Shown here in pieces: positions 21,919 to 30,413 of a stretch of DNA of 64,000 bases. The DNA comes from Sphingomonas sp. M1-B02. Lineage in GTDB: Bacteria > Pseudomonadota > Alphaproteobacteria > Sphingomonadales > Sphingomonadaceae. The DNA is taken from assembly GCF_026167525.1 (NCBI RefSeq), contig NZ_CP110679.1, positions 248,001 through 312,000 on the forward strand. Direction: 5' to 3'. The first letter of the stretch is position 1. Every line of letters begins with the position of its first letter. The notes under the pieces were generated by a model. It was not told the DNA's origin. It saw only the letters and a list, made by a program, of their open reading frames with translations, and did no database searches. The position numbers were made by a program, and so were the translations under genes.

Positions 21919-24237
21919 ATGGACGACCTGCTTCAGGAATTTATCGCGGAGACGCGCGAGACGCTGGAGGCGCTCTCGGGTGAGATCGTCGCGTGGGAGT
22001 CGCATCCCGACGACAAAAGACGGCTCGATGCGATCTTCCGCTTCGTCCATACCGTGAAGGGGAGCTGCGGCTTTCTCGATCTGCCGCGACTCGCGCGATT
22101 GAGCCATGCCGCCGAGGATGTGCTGGCACAGGTGCGTTCGGGCGATCGGTCGCCTGATCGCGCGCTGGTCAATGCGGTGCTCGGCGTGGTCGACCGGATC
22201 GGCGAGCTGGTCGAGGCGATCGATGCCGGGGTCAGTCTGGACGATAGCGGCGAAGATCTGCTGATCGCGGCGCTCGCCAAGGGATCCGACGAAGTGGCGC
22301 AGGCTCCGGTTTCGCCGCTCCAGCGAGCACCGGCGCGCAGCGTGCGGCTCAATGTCGAACTGCTCGACCGGATGATGTCCGGCATGTCGGACATGGTGCT
22401 GGCCCGCAACGAACTGGCGCGGCGACTGCGGCAGGGCGAGGTCGATCCGATGATCGAAGGCGCACTCGAGCGGCTTTCGCTGACCGTCGGCGAAATGCGC
22501 GATACCGTGACGCGGACGCGGATGCAGAAGATCGAGGCGTTGTTCTCGGCGTTGCCGCGGATGGTGCGCGACACCGCTGCATCGCTGGGCAAATCGGTAA
22601 CGCTCCATGTCGAGGGTTCGGACGTCGAGCTGGACCGCGAGATGATCGAGATGATGCGCGATCCGCTGGTCCATATCGTCCGCAATGCCATCGATCATGG
22701 CATCGAGCCGCCAGCCGAGCGGCGGATTGGCGGCAAGCGCGAGAATGGCCGGCTGGTCGTCTCGGCGCGGCAGGCCGGCAATCAGATCATCATCGAGATC
22801 GTCGACGACGGGCGGGGGATCGATGTCGAGAGGCTGGTTGCCAAGCTGGTCTCCGAAGGACGCGATGAGCGCGAGCTGCGCGCGCTTTCGGAGCGGGCCA
22901 AGCTGGAGCTGGTGTTCGAGCCAGGGCTGTCGAGCAAGGATGAGGTTACCGCCATCTCCGGTCGCGGCGTGGGGATGGACGTGGTTCGCGCCTCGATCGA
23001 GCAGTTGGGTGGGCGAGTCGAGCTGGACAACGCGCCCGGCAAGGGACTGCGGCTGGCAATCCATGTGCCGCTGACGCTCTCGATCATCTCGGCGATCGTC
23101 GTCGGGGTGGGAAGCCAGCGCTTCGCTATTCCCCGGCAGGCGATCGAGGAGATCGTCACCGAGCGCAACGGCGCGATCCGTATCGACGAACTGGGCGGCG
23201 CGGCGATCGCAACGGTGCGCGATCGGCGGATGCCGCTGGTGCGGCTGGCGGATTTGCTGGGGATCGAGCCTTCGGGCAGCGACGAGGGGCAGATGCTCGT
23301 GATCGTCGGGGTCAGCGAAGGCAGCTATGCGCTCGCGGTCGATACCGTGCTCGACAATGAGGAATTGGTGATCAAGCCGGCATCGCCGGCGGTGATGACC
23401 ACGGGGCTCTATGCCGGGCAGACGCTGCCCGACAGCGGGCTGCCGATGCTTATGCTCGACAGCGCCGGGATGGCCCAGGTCGCAGGACTGCATTTCGCCC
23501 GCGATGGCGTCGATCGCTTTGACGAGGAAGTGGCCGTCCACGAAGTGCCGGGGGTGCCTGCCTTGCTGTTCGCCGACCTGGACGGGATGCGGCGCGCGGT
23601 GCCGCTGGGTGCGGTCGATCGCGTGGAGCAGGTCGACCCGTCGACGGTGCGCTTCGCGGCGGGACGTTTCCGCGTGACGATCGAGGGTCGGATCCTGCCG
23701 CTGGCGACACAAGGCGAGATCGAAGGGCGGACGCAATTGAGCGTCCTGAGGCTCAAGGATGGCGCCAGCGAGGTCTGCTACGCGATCGGCGAGGCGCTCG
23801 ACATCATCGTATTGCCTGAGGATGTGATACCCGCGCGCGAGCCGGGCCCCATCTCGGGGGTGGCGTTGATCGACGGCGAGCAGGTCGAACTGCTCGACGT
23901 GCTGTGGGTGTTCGACGAGCATGCCGATCGCGAGAGCGAAGAGAGCGCGCCGCTATGCCTGATCGCGGGCGACGCCGATGGCTGGATGATGTCGTTCGTG
24001 CGGCCCTTGCTGGAGACGGCGGGGTATCGCGTCGCGGTGTCGCTGGGCGAAGGCGAGGTTGCCGCGGTGGTGCTGTCGTCGGAAGATATGCCGTCCGAGC
24101 TTCGCAGCACGACGCCTGTGGTGCGGCTGCGGCGGCGGCGTGCCGCCGCTGGCGCCGAGGATGACAGCGTGTATCGCTATGATCGTTCGGGATTGCTCTC
24201 TGCGCTCGAGGCGCGCGTCACGGGGAAGACAGGCTGA
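21919..24237 (+). CDS. cheA: chemotaxis histidine kinase CheA with degenerate C-terminal receiver
   Basis: A 772-residue kinase. P1 HPt domain with His44 (FRFVHTVKGSCGFL); dimerisation helices near residue 150 (LLDRMMSGMSDMVLARNEL); HATPase with NAIDHGIEPPAERR, DDGRGID and GRGVGMDVV; a CheW-like P5 domain; a second CheW-like stretch near residues 540-670; then residues about 677-765 (LCLIAGDADGWMMSFVRPLL) resembling a shortened receiver without a phospho-acceptor Asp (VVLSSEDMP). No good ribosome-binding site precedes the ATG. It overlaps cheW by one base. Confidence 0.93.
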   Translation: MDDLLQEFIAETRETLEALSGEIVAWESHPDDKRRLDAIFRFVHTVKGSCGFLDLPRLARLSHAAEDVLAQVRSGDRSPDRALVNAVLGVVDRIGELVEAIDAGVSLDDSGEDLLIAALAKGSDEVAQAPVSPLQRAPARSVRLNVELLDRMMSGMSDMVLARNELARRLRQGEVDPMIEGALERLSLTVGEMRDTVTRTRMQKIEALFSALPRMVRDTAASLGKSVTLHVEGSDVELDREMIEMMRDPLVHIVRNAIDHGIEPPAERRIGGKRENGRLVVSARQAGNQIIIEIVDDGRGIDVERLVAKLVSEGRDERELRALSERAKLELVFEPGLSSKDEVTAISGRGVGMDVVRASIEQLGGRVELDNAPGKGLRLAIHVPLTLSIISAIVVGVGSQRFAIPRQAIEEIVTERNGAIRIDELGGAAIATVRDRRMPLVRLADLLGIEPSGSDEGQMLVIVGVSEGSYALAVDTVLDNEELVIKPASPAVMTTGLYAGQTLPDSGLPMLMLDSAGMAQVAGLHFARDGVDRFDEEVAVHEVPGVPALLFADLDGMRRAVPLGAVDRVEQVDPSTVRFAAGRFRVTIEGRILPLATQGEIEGRTQLSVLRLKDGASEVCYAIGEALDIIVLPEDVIPAREPGPISGVALIDGEQVELLDVLWVFDEHADRESEESAPLCLIAGDADGWMMSFVRPLLETAGYRVAVSLGEGEVAAVVLSSEDMPSELRSTTPVVRLRRRRAAAGAEDDSVYRYDRSGLLSALEARVTGKTG

Positions 24238-24662
24238 TGGCGCATCTTTATCTGATCGCGCAGGTCGCCGGGCGTGCGGTGGCGATCGATTCGGACCAGG
24301 TCGAATCAGTGGTGGATATCGGCGAGATCACCGCGGTGCCGCGTGCCTCGCATCATGTGCTGGGGCTGGCAGCGTTGCGCAGCCGGGTGGTGACCGTGGT
24401 CGACACCCAATCGGCGCTGGGCATGGCAAGCGGCAGCAAGGCGAAGCGGGCGGTGATCACTCATGTCGAGGGGCACTATTATGCGATGCTCGTGGACGCG
24501 CTCGACGACGTCGCACCGTTCGACCTGTTGCCGCTGACCGGAGGGTGCGCGCTGGACGGGGCGTGGCGCGATGCGGCGCGCGGAATCGTCGAGCGCGACG
24601 GCGAGCCGATCCTGACGATCGACCTCGCCGCGCTCGTGCCGGGTGCCGTCGCCGCGGATTAA
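24237..24662 (+). CDS. cheW: chemotaxis coupling protein CheW
   Basis: A 141-residue CheW domain: MAHLYLIAQVAGRAVAIDSD at the start, then VESVVDIGEITAVPRASHHV, GLAALRSRVVTVVD and DALDDVAPF. It bridges receptors and CheA. ATG overlaps the cheA stop. The length is typical of a minimal CheW without extensions. Confidence 0.9.
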   Translation: MAHLYLIAQVAGRAVAIDSDQVESVVDIGEITAVPRASHHVLGLAALRSRVVTVVDTQSALGMASGSKAKRAVITHVEGHYYAMLVDALDDVAPFDLLPLTGGCALDGAWRDAARGIVERDGEPILTIDLAALVPGAVAAD

Positions 24663-24738
24663 AAGGTCCGATTAACGCGGCGCTTACACCTTGTCGGGCA
24701 CAGTGGCTGCGTAAACACCAAGCGGGGTTCAGGGTACC

Positions 24739-25104
24739 ATGAAGAGCTGTCTCGTCGTCGACGATTCGAAGGTGATCCGCAAGGTTGCGCGGCACATCCT
24801 CGAGACCCTCGATTTCGAAGTGCGTGAGGCCGGCGATGGCCGCGAGGCGCTCGATTCGTGCCTCGCCACGCCGCCGGACGTGATCCTGCTCGACTGGAAC
24901 ATGCCGGTGATGAGCGGGATGGATTTCCTGCGCGCGCTCAAGGATTCGGGACTTCCCGTGCGCCCCAAGGTGGTGTTCTGCACCACCGAGAACGGCATGG
25001 CCTATATCCGTGCCGCGATCGAGGCGGGCGCCGACGAATATGTGATGAAGCCGTTCGACCGTGAAACGCTGGAAAGCAAGCTGCAGATCGTCGGCGTCGC
25101 CTGA
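24739..25104 (+). CDS. cheY: CheY-like response regulator
   Basis: A 121-residue single receiver domain. Asp8/Asp9 (LVVDDSK) bind Mg, Asp52 (LLDWNMPVMSG) is the phospho-acceptor, and Lys in YVMKPFD completes the site. A role as the motor-binding output of this chemotaxis operon is likely. It has its own 76-base leader after cheW but no clear terminator there, so co-transcription is probable. Confidence 0.88.
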   Translation: MKSCLVVDDSKVIRKVARHILETLDFEVREAGDGREALDSCLATPPDVILLDWNMPVMSGMDFLRALKDSGLPVRPKVVFCTTENGMAYIRAAIEAGADEYVMKPFDRETLESKLQIVGVA

Positions 25105-25117
25105 CGGACCGAAAGCG

Positions 25118-26188
25118 GTGCTCGGCCTTCCTGTTCCATCCGATACCGGCTTTGCGCCCGCGGGCACCGCGCGGGTCCTGATCGTCGACGATTCGGTCGT
25201 CGCACGCTCGGTGCTCGGGCGCATGATCGACGGGATGCGGCATTTCCGCGTCGCCGGCGCAGTCGGCAACGTCCGCGCCGCGCTGGATTATCTCAAAACC
25301 TATCCCGTCGACATCGTCTTGCTCGACATCGAGATGCCGGGCGTGGACGGACTCACGGCGCTTCCGGACGTCGTTGCCGCGGGCAAGGGAGCGAAGGTGT
25401 TGATCGTATCATCCTCCGCCGACGAAGGCGCGGCCGTGACGGTTCAGGCGCTGGCGCTGGGGGCCGCAGACACGCTGGTGAAGCCGGGCGTCGGCGCATT
25501 CGGCGGGCGCTTTGCCGAAGTGCTCGAGGAACGGCTGGCCAAGCTGATCGAGCCGCCGACCGGTCTGCCGCTGCAGGCATCGAGCAGCTTTGGCCCGATC
25601 GCGGCGCCCGACGATTTCGACATCGTCGCGATCGGCGCATCGACCGGCGGGATCCACGCGCTGAGCCAGCTGCTTCGCGGCATCCCGGCGAGCTTCCAGG
25701 TGCCGATCCTGGTGACGCAGCATCTGCCGGCCTCGTTCATGGGCTATTTCGCGGCGCAGCTCGCGGTGCTGGGCGGGCGTCCGTGCGAGGTCGCCACCGA
25801 TCGGATGCGGGTTCGTCCGGGCCGGATCATCGTCGCACCGGGCGACGCGCACATGCGCCTGGTTCGGATGACCGACGGCGCGGCGGTGCGGCTGACGCAT
25901 GAGAAAGTGACGAGCGGCTGCATGCCCTCGGTCGATCCGATGTTCGAATCGCTGGCCGAAGTCTACGGGAGAAGGGCGCTGGCGGTCGTGCTGAGCGGCA
26001 TGGGCCGCGATGGCGCCGAGGGCGCCCAGTTTCTGGTCGAAGCCGGCGCCCGCATCCTGGCGCAGGACCGCGAGAGCTCGGTCGTCTGGGGCATGCCCGG
26101 CGCGGTCGCCAATGCCGGCAATGCCAGCGCGGTGCTGCCTCCAGACGAGATCGGTCGGCTGATCGCGCGTGGGGCCAGGGGCGCATGA
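25118..26188 (+). CDS. cheB: chemotaxis methylesterase CheB
   Basis: A 356-residue protein: receiver (LIVDDSVVARS, Asp70 in LLDIEMPGVDGL) joined by a linker to the methylesterase domain with Ser in AIGASTGGIHAL, His in VTQHLPASFMGYF and Asp in LSGMGRDGAEG. It demethylates or deamidates receptors as adaptation feedback. GTG at 25118 is chosen because it follows the cheY stop by 13 bases; the frame upstream overlaps cheY. It overlaps cheR by four bases. Confidence 0.92.
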   Translation: MLGLPVPSDTGFAPAGTARVLIVDDSVVARSVLGRMIDGMRHFRVAGAVGNVRAALDYLKTYPVDIVLLDIEMPGVDGLTALPDVVAAGKGAKVLIVSSSADEGAAVTVQALALGAADTLVKPGVGAFGGRFAEVLEERLAKLIEPPTGLPLQASSSFGPIAAPDDFDIVAIGASTGGIHALSQLLRGIPASFQVPILVTQHLPASFMGYFAAQLAVLGGRPCEVATDRMRVRPGRIIVAPGDAHMRLVRMTDGAAVRLTHEKVTSGCMPSVDPMFESLAEVYGRRALAVVLSGMGRDGAEGAQFLVEAGARILAQDRESSVVWGMPGAVANAGNASAVLPPDEIGRLIARGARGA

Positions 26189-27051
26189 TCCACCATTATC
26201 CCCACAGCCAGACGGGATCGTCGAGCGCGATGAACATGATCGCGGCGCTGCTGGAGCAGCGCACCGGCCAGCAGATCGCGGCCAATCGCGCCTGGCGCAT
26301 CGAGACGGCGCTGAAACCGATATTGCGCGCACGCGGACTTGCGACGCTGGACGATCTGGTGGGGCAATTGGTGGCGACGCGCACCGGCGAACTGGGGGAT
26401 CAAGTGGTCGACGCACTTCTGAACCAGGAGACGAGCTTCTTTCGCGATGCCGCCGTTCTCGATCAGGTCGCCGAGGCGACGCGGGCGATGGTCGCCAGCC
26501 ATGCGGGGCGGCGGATCCGGATCTGGTCGTCGGGCTGCTCGACCGGGCAGGAGCCTTTGAGCCTGGCGATGCTGTTCGACGAGAAGGGCATGCGCGAAGG
26601 CATGGCGGCGCCCGAGATCATAGCGACCGACGTTTCGCCTGCCGCGCTGGCGCGTGCGCGCGCGGGGCGCTTTTCGCAGTTCGAGATCCAGCGTGGGCTT
26701 CCGGTGCGTCGGATGCTGGCCTGGTTCGACGGCGCCGGCAGCGAATGGTCGGCCAAGTCCGAGCTGCTGCGCCGCATCCAGTTCCGCCAGCAGAATTTGA
26801 CCGCCGACCCGGCCCCGCCGGGCAAGTTCGACATCATATTGTGCCGCAACGTCATGCTCTATTTCTCCGGCGAGGTGCGCCAGCGCGTGTTCGGAACGCT
26901 CGCCTCGGCGGTCCGACCCGGCGGGCTGCTGGTCCTGGGCGCCGGCGAGACGGTGATCGGGCAGACCGATCGTTTCCGGCCGTGCGACGAGTATCGCGGC
27001 TTCTATCGCGCATGCGAACCGGGGAGCGACGCAAGCCGCGCCCACGGCTGA
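26185..27051 (+). CDS. cheR: chemotaxis methyltransferase CheR
   Basis: A 288-residue SAM-dependent glutamate methyltransferase. Evidence: NQETSFFRDAAVLDQVAEA, WSSGCSTGQEPLSLAML (SAM loop), ATDVSPAALARARAGRF, and DIILCRNVMLYFSGEVRQRV. Start ATG overlaps the cheB stop (ATGA); an internal ATG at 26230 (MNMIAALLEQ) is an alternative. Last gene of the chemotaxis operon. Confidence 0.92.
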   Translation: MIHHYPHSQTGSSSAMNMIAALLEQRTGQQIAANRAWRIETALKPILRARGLATLDDLVGQLVATRTGELGDQVVDALLNQETSFFRDAAVLDQVAEATRAMVASHAGRRIRIWSSGCSTGQEPLSLAMLFDEKGMREGMAAPEIIATDVSPAALARARAGRFSQFEIQRGLPVRRMLAWFDGAGSEWSAKSELLRRIQFRQQNLTADPAPPGKFDIILCRNVMLYFSGEVRQRVFGTLASAVRPGGLLVLGAGETVIGQTDRFRPCDEYRGFYRACEPGSDASRAHG

Positions 27052-27096
27052 TACCCGCTTGCGGCGGACCCGGATGCCCCCCTACGATGAGGGCGC

Positions 27097-27798
27097 ATGA
27101 CCAGCGGCCTTTCCATCGTCGACGCCCCGTCGCCCAATTTCAACGCGCGCGCGCTGCCGGTCTCGATGATCGTGCTCCATTATACCGGGATGGAGAGCGC
27201 CGAGGCGGCGATCGCCCGGCTGCGCGATCCCGCCGCCGAAGTCTCCGCCCATTATGTGGTGGACGAGGACGGGACGATCCTGCGGCTGGTCGACGAGGAC
27301 AAGCGCGCCTGGCATGCCGGCAAATCGCAGTGGCGGGGCATACGCGACGTCAATTCGGCGTCGGTGGGGATCGAGATCGTCAATCCGGGGCATGAATTCG
27401 GCTATCATCCCTTCACCGATTCGCAGATGGGCGCGCTGATCCCGCTGGTGGCGGAGATCAAGGCGCGGCACGGCATCACCCGGGGCAACGTCGTCGGCCA
27501 TTCGGATATCGCCCCGGCGCGCAAGAGGGATCCGGGCGAGCTGTTCAACTGGCATGCGCTGGCGCGGCTGCGGCTGGCATTGCCGCGGCCGACCCGGAAC
27601 CTGGTCGATCCGGGCTGGCCCGATGCGGGGTTCATGCTGGCGCTGGAGCGGTTCGGCTATGACGTCGAGGATCGGGTGGCGGCGGTGACCGCGTTTCAAC
27701 GCCGGTTTCGGCCCGAGATGATCGACGGGGAGATCGACGGCGAGTGCCGCTGCCTTCTGCTGGCGCTGCTGCTGCCCAAGCCGCAGGGCGATGATTGA
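27097..27798 (+). CDS. N-acetylmuramoyl-L-alanine amidase (amidase_2) with peptidoglycan-binding tail
   Basis: A 233-residue zinc amidase. Ligands are in IVLHYTGM (His) and GHSDIAPARKRDPG (His and the catalytic Lys/Asp region), with YHPFTDSQMGAL between. A C-terminal peptidoglycan-binding-like segment follows (FMLALERFGYDVEDRVAAVT, FQRRF). There is no signal peptide, which fits cytoplasmic AmpD-like recycling of anhydromuropeptides, though AmiD-like enzymes share the domain layout. It sits just upstream of rnpB. Confidence 0.88.
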   Translation: MTSGLSIVDAPSPNFNARALPVSMIVLHYTGMESAEAAIARLRDPAAEVSAHYVVDEDGTILRLVDEDKRAWHAGKSQWRGIRDVNSASVGIEIVNPGHEFGYHPFTDSQMGALIPLVAEIKARHGITRGNVVGHSDIAPARKRDPGELFNWHALARLRLALPRPTRNLVDPGWPDAGFMLALERFGYDVEDRVAAVTAFQRRFRPEMIDGEIDGECRCLLLALLLPKPQGDD

Positions 27799-27862
27799 TC
27801 TGATTCCCTCTGTCGATGGGAGAGGGATTGTATGCTGTTCCCTCGGCAGCTATCCCCGCCAA

Positions 27863-28253
27863 GCCAGAGGGTTGGGCGGCCGCGGGTGCGCAAGCACGCG
27901 AGGAAAGTCCGGGCTCCACGGAAAGACGGTGCCGGGTAATGCCCGGCGGGGGCGACCCCAGGGAAAGTGCCACAGAGAGCAGACCGCTCGCTGCCACGGC
28001 TTTCGGGCCGGGGTAAGGGCAAGGGTGAAAGGGTGCGGCAAGAGCGCACCGCGCGACCGGTAACGGAAGCGGCATGGCAAACCCCACCGGGAGCAAGACC
28101 GAATAGGGACGGCGCATGAGGTGTTCCGCCTCGTCGTCCGGGTTGGTTGCTTGAGGGGCGGAGCAATCCGTCTCCTAGAGGAATGGCCGCACATCCGCCC
28201 ACGCTCTTCGGGGCTACGGCGGAGGACAGAACCCGGCTTACAGACCCTCTGGC
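27863..28253 (+). ncRNA. rnpB: RNase P RNA, bacterial type A
   Basis: Conserved core segments are present: GAGGAAAGTCCGGGCTCCAC near 27899, GGTAATGCCCGGCGGGGGCG, AAAGTGCCACAGAGA..., GGTAACGGAAGCGGCATGGC, and ACAGAACCCGGCTTACAGAC near the 3' end. The P1 helix closes GCCAGAGGGT (27863-27872) with ACCCTCTGGC (28244-28253). It is the catalytic RNA that matures tRNA 5' ends. Several short open frames overlap it and were discarded. Confidence 0.96.
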
Positions 28254-28311
28254 ACTTTATCCCTCCTGCGCGCTGGCCATTGCGGGCCCGCGCCCCTATC
28301 TGCCACCCCTT

Positions 28312-28848
28312 ATGGCGCGTTCAACTCGTACATCGGATTGGGGTTTTCCCCGCTGGCGCGAATATGGCGCCGATCGCGAAGCCGTGACCGTGCGGCTGTG
28401 CGATCGCTTCGGCTGCACCGAGAAGGGCGATCGGCCCGCCCCCAAATCGCCCAACAGCCCCGAGCGCTGGTATTTCTGCGAGAACCATGCGGGCGAATAT
28501 AACCGCAACTGGAATTATTTCGAAGGGCTGACCGCCGAGGAAGCCGCCGAGCGCGAGGCGCAGGAGCGGCGCGATGCGGGGGATTTTTCGGAATCGAAGC
28601 ATAATGCCTGGGCCGGCCCCGGCGACGGCAGCCGATCGCGCGATGAATTGCGCGCGCTGGAACTGTTCGAGCTCGAGGTCGATGCCGATTTCGAGAGCGT
28701 GCGGCTGGCGTGGCGGCGGATGGCCAAGTCCAACCATCCTGATGTGAAGCCGGGCGATGCCGAGGCGGCCAAACGCTTCCAGGCGATCCAGGCGGCCTAT
28801 GAGGTGCTCAAGGCGGCCGAGGAGCGGCGGACCTGGAAGCCCGATTGA
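28312..28848 (+). CDS. J-domain (DnaJ-like) protein
   Basis: A 178-residue protein with a C-terminal J domain: ALELFELEVDADFESVRLAW, the HPD tripeptide in SNHPDVKPGDAEAAKRFQAI, then AAYEVLKAAEERR. The N-terminal half is polar, with Cys residues (LCDRFGCTEKG, WYFCENHAGEYN) that could bind metal. It would stimulate a DnaK partner. It starts 58 bases after rnpB; the frame from 28147 overlaps the RNA and is not used. Its stop overlaps the next start (TTGA). Confidence 0.85.
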   Translation: MARSTRTSDWGFPRWREYGADREAVTVRLCDRFGCTEKGDRPAPKSPNSPERWYFCENHAGEYNRNWNYFEGLTAEEAAEREAQERRDAGDFSESKHNAWAGPGDGSRSRDELRALELFELEVDADFESVRLAWRRMAKSNHPDVKPGDAEAAKRFQAIQAAYEVLKAAEERRTWKPD

Positions 28849-29156
28849 AGCGCCACGTCCGATCGAACTGGTCGAACGCGGTTCTGGTCTGCGCCAAATG
28901 TTCGAAGAAGCTGGACGGCGGCTTTGGCCCGAAGGGGCGGACGCCGCTGGCGAAAGCGCTGCGCAAGCATCTCGGGCTGAAGAAGGGGCGCAAGGGCGCC
29001 GCGGGGATCGTGGAGGTGAAATGCCTGGGGGTTTGCCCGCGCGGGGCGGTCTCCGTGGTCAACGGCGCGGCGTCGCGCGAGTGGCTGTTGGTGCCTGAAG
29101 GCGCCGATCTTACCGCGTTGGCTGACGCGCTCGGGCTGGATCAGCCTGCGGCGTAG
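28845..29156 (+). CDS. thioredoxin-like 2Fe-2S ferredoxin
   Basis: A 103-residue protein with four cysteines in the thioredoxin-like ferredoxin pattern: Cys16 and Cys19 (VCAKCSKKL), Cys60 and Cys64 (VKCLGVCPRGAV). Such proteins hold a 2Fe-2S cluster, but their partners are mostly unknown. TTG at 28845 overlaps the J-protein stop. Its 3' end overlaps the convergent sufE gene by 16 bases. The association of a J-protein, this ferredoxin and SufE hints at Fe-S assembly or repair. Confidence 0.82.
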   Translation: MKRHVRSNWSNAVLVCAKCSKKLDGGFGPKGRTPLAKALRKHLGLKKGRKGAAGIVEVKCLGVCPRGAVSVVNGAASREWLLVPEGADLTALADALGLDQPAA

Positions 29157-29551
29157 CGCTCCGCCGTCGCGCGGATCAGCGCGATCATGTTGGGGATGCC
29201 CTGGGTCCGGTTTGAGCTGAGCTGGTTCCGCAGGTCGAAGGGCGCCAGCGCGGCGTCGATATCGGTGGCGACGATCTCGGCCGGGCTGCGGTCCTGCACG
29301 GTCAACAGGACCAAAGCGATAATGCCCTTGGTGATCGCGGCGTTCGAATCCGCCAGAAAGTGGAGCCTGCCGTCCTCGCCGCGGGTGGGGTAGACCCACA
29401 CTGCGGCCGAGCAGCCGCGGACCAAAGTCGCATCGGTCTTGAGCGGATCGGGCATCGGCTCGAGGCTGCGGCCGAGATCGATCAGCAGGCGATAGCGATC
29501 GTCGGGATCGAGGAAGCCATATTCTTCCTGGAGGTCGGTGAGCGTCTGCAT
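29141..29551 (-). CDS. sufE: SufE family sulfur acceptor
   Basis: A 136-residue SufE fold protein. Cys47 in VRGCSAAVWV is the persulfide acceptor, and LADSNAAITKGIIALVLL and LSSNRTQGIPNMIA are conserved SufE segments. It takes sulfur from a cysteine desulfurase (SufS type) and stimulates it. Whether its partner is one of the two desulfurases at 11.9-14.1 kb or a SUF operon elsewhere cannot be decided here. Confidence 0.9.
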   Translation of the reverse strand: MQTLTDLQEEYGFLDPDDRYRLLIDLGRSLEPMPDPLKTDATLVRGCSAAVWVYPTRGEDGRLHFLADSNAAITKGIIALVLLTVQDRSPAEIVATDIDAALAPFDLRNQLSSNRTQGIPNMIALIRATAERYAAG

Positions 29552-29591
29552 CGGGCGGGCTATAGCGTTCCCGGCTGCTATTCCAACCTGT

Positions 29592-29672
29592 CGTCATCCC
29601 AGCGAAAGCGGGGATCTCGTGCCGCGCGGGCCTGATGCGCCGCCTGAGACCCCAGCTTTCGCTGGGGTGACG
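29592..29672. repeat. REP-like inverted pair
   Basis: CGTCATCCCAGCGAAAGCGG (from 29592) and the inverted CCCAGCTTTCGCTGGGGTGA (29651-29670) face each other across about 40 bases. It follows the same plan as at 8255 and 11053 and lies between sufE and the end of the psp operon, where it may terminate the psp transcript. Confidence 0.75.
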
Positions 29673-29677
29673 GGTCG

Positions 29678-29929
29678 TTACAAATCCACGCCCGCCGCGA
29701 TCGCCTCGAGCTTGCGGATCCGCTCCTTCAAGTCGGCGACTTCGATGCGTGAGGCTGCGGAGGGGATCGAGCCTGCTTCGCTCGAAGGCGCCATGTGGCG
29801 CTCGAGCAGTTCCTGGCGCTTGAGGGCGAGCCAGCCGCGCCAGCCGGAGAGCCCCGCTGCGGTGATCATGCCGAGCCCGGCAAGTCCGGAGACCGCGACG
29901 GTGATGTAGAGATTGGGTTCCAAAGTCAT
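29678..29929 (-). CDS. psp-operon small membrane/coiled-coil protein (distal)
   Basis: An 83-residue protein: an N-terminal membrane helix (ITVAVSGLAGLGMITAAGLS), a short polar stretch, and a C-terminal heptad region ADLKERIRKLEAIAAGVDL. That end resembles the ERL-x-x-LERI tail of the psp genes upstream, making it a divergent last member of the series. It lies 15 bases downstream of its neighbour, so it belongs to the same operon. Function unknown. Confidence 0.65.
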   Translation of the reverse strand: MTLEPNLYITVAVSGLAGLGMITAAGLSGWRGWLALKRQELLERHMAPSSEAGSIPSAASRIEVADLKERIRKLEAIAAGVDL

Positions 29930-29944
29930 GGCATGCCTCCCGGA

Positions 29945-30220
29945 TCAGAGGGGGTTCTTGTCGCGCAGCGATTCGATCTCGCGATCGAGGCGGACGCTGC
30001 TCGTCTCATTGTCGGTGATCACGCGCTCCAGGACCTGGACGCGTTCCTTGATCGCGCGCAACTCGTCGCGGAGCCTGGCATTTTCGGCCGCGGTGGCGCC
30101 GTCGGTAGCGCGGAAGACTTCATTGCCTTCCTTGTCCTTCGAGATGCCGTAGCGCGCCTTGATCACGCTGCCGATCGTCACGATGACGATGATTGCGACG
30201 ACCATTTCGAACGGATTCAT
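29945..30220 (-). CDS. PspB-like membrane/coiled-coil protein
   Basis: A 91-residue protein: membrane helix MNPFEMVVAIIVIVTIGSVI, basic boundary KARYG, then a coiled coil ENARLRDELRAIKERVQVLE and the tail RVITDNETSS...EIESLRDKNPL. The KERVQVLERVITD segment copies the PspB motif and the EIxxLR end copies PspC. Start at 30220 after GGGAG; the longer frame to 30346 is rejected because it reads into the neighbouring small gene. It probably sits in the inner membrane with a cytoplasmic coil. Confidence 0.75.
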   Translation of the reverse strand: MNPFEMVVAIIVIVTIGSVIKARYGISKDKEGNEVFRATDGATAAENARLRDELRAIKERVQVLERVITDNETSSVRLDREIESLRDKNPL

Positions 30221-30251
30221 TGGCTCTACTCCCTCAGACGCCTTGCGGCGC

Positions 30252-30371
30252 TCAATCCTGCGATGCGCGGGCCAGGCGTTCCGCGCGACGGCGGGGGCGA
30301 TCCCGGCTTTCGGCGAGGGCGATAGCGCCCCCTCCCAGTGCTGCAAGCACTGCGAATATAACGATCATCAT
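30252..30371 (-). CDS. 39-residue membrane peptide in the psp operon
   Basis: Read MMIVIFAVLAALGGGAIALA followed by a very basic tail (ESRDRPRRRAERLARASQD). GGAAG lies about seven bases before the ATG. It fills what would otherwise be a 190-base gap in a tightly packed operon. The single hydrophobic helix and Arg-rich tail suggest a small inner-membrane peptide. It lacks the LERI tail of its neighbours. Evidence is positional and compositional only. Confidence 0.5.
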   Translation of the reverse strand: MMIVIFAVLAALGGGAIALAESRDRPRRRAERLARASQD

Positions 30372-30413
30372 TTCGATGCTTCCTTGAATTTGCCGCGGCC
30401 TGCGCGACTTTTT

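Noticed and set aside
21859..23922. 687-codon open frame antisense to cheA
   Set aside because: His/Arg/Gln-rich translation of the wrong strand; cheA on the plus strand has complete motifs.
28147..28311. N-terminal extension of the J-protein
   Set aside because: It lies within RNase P RNA; the ATG at 28312 gives a sensible start.
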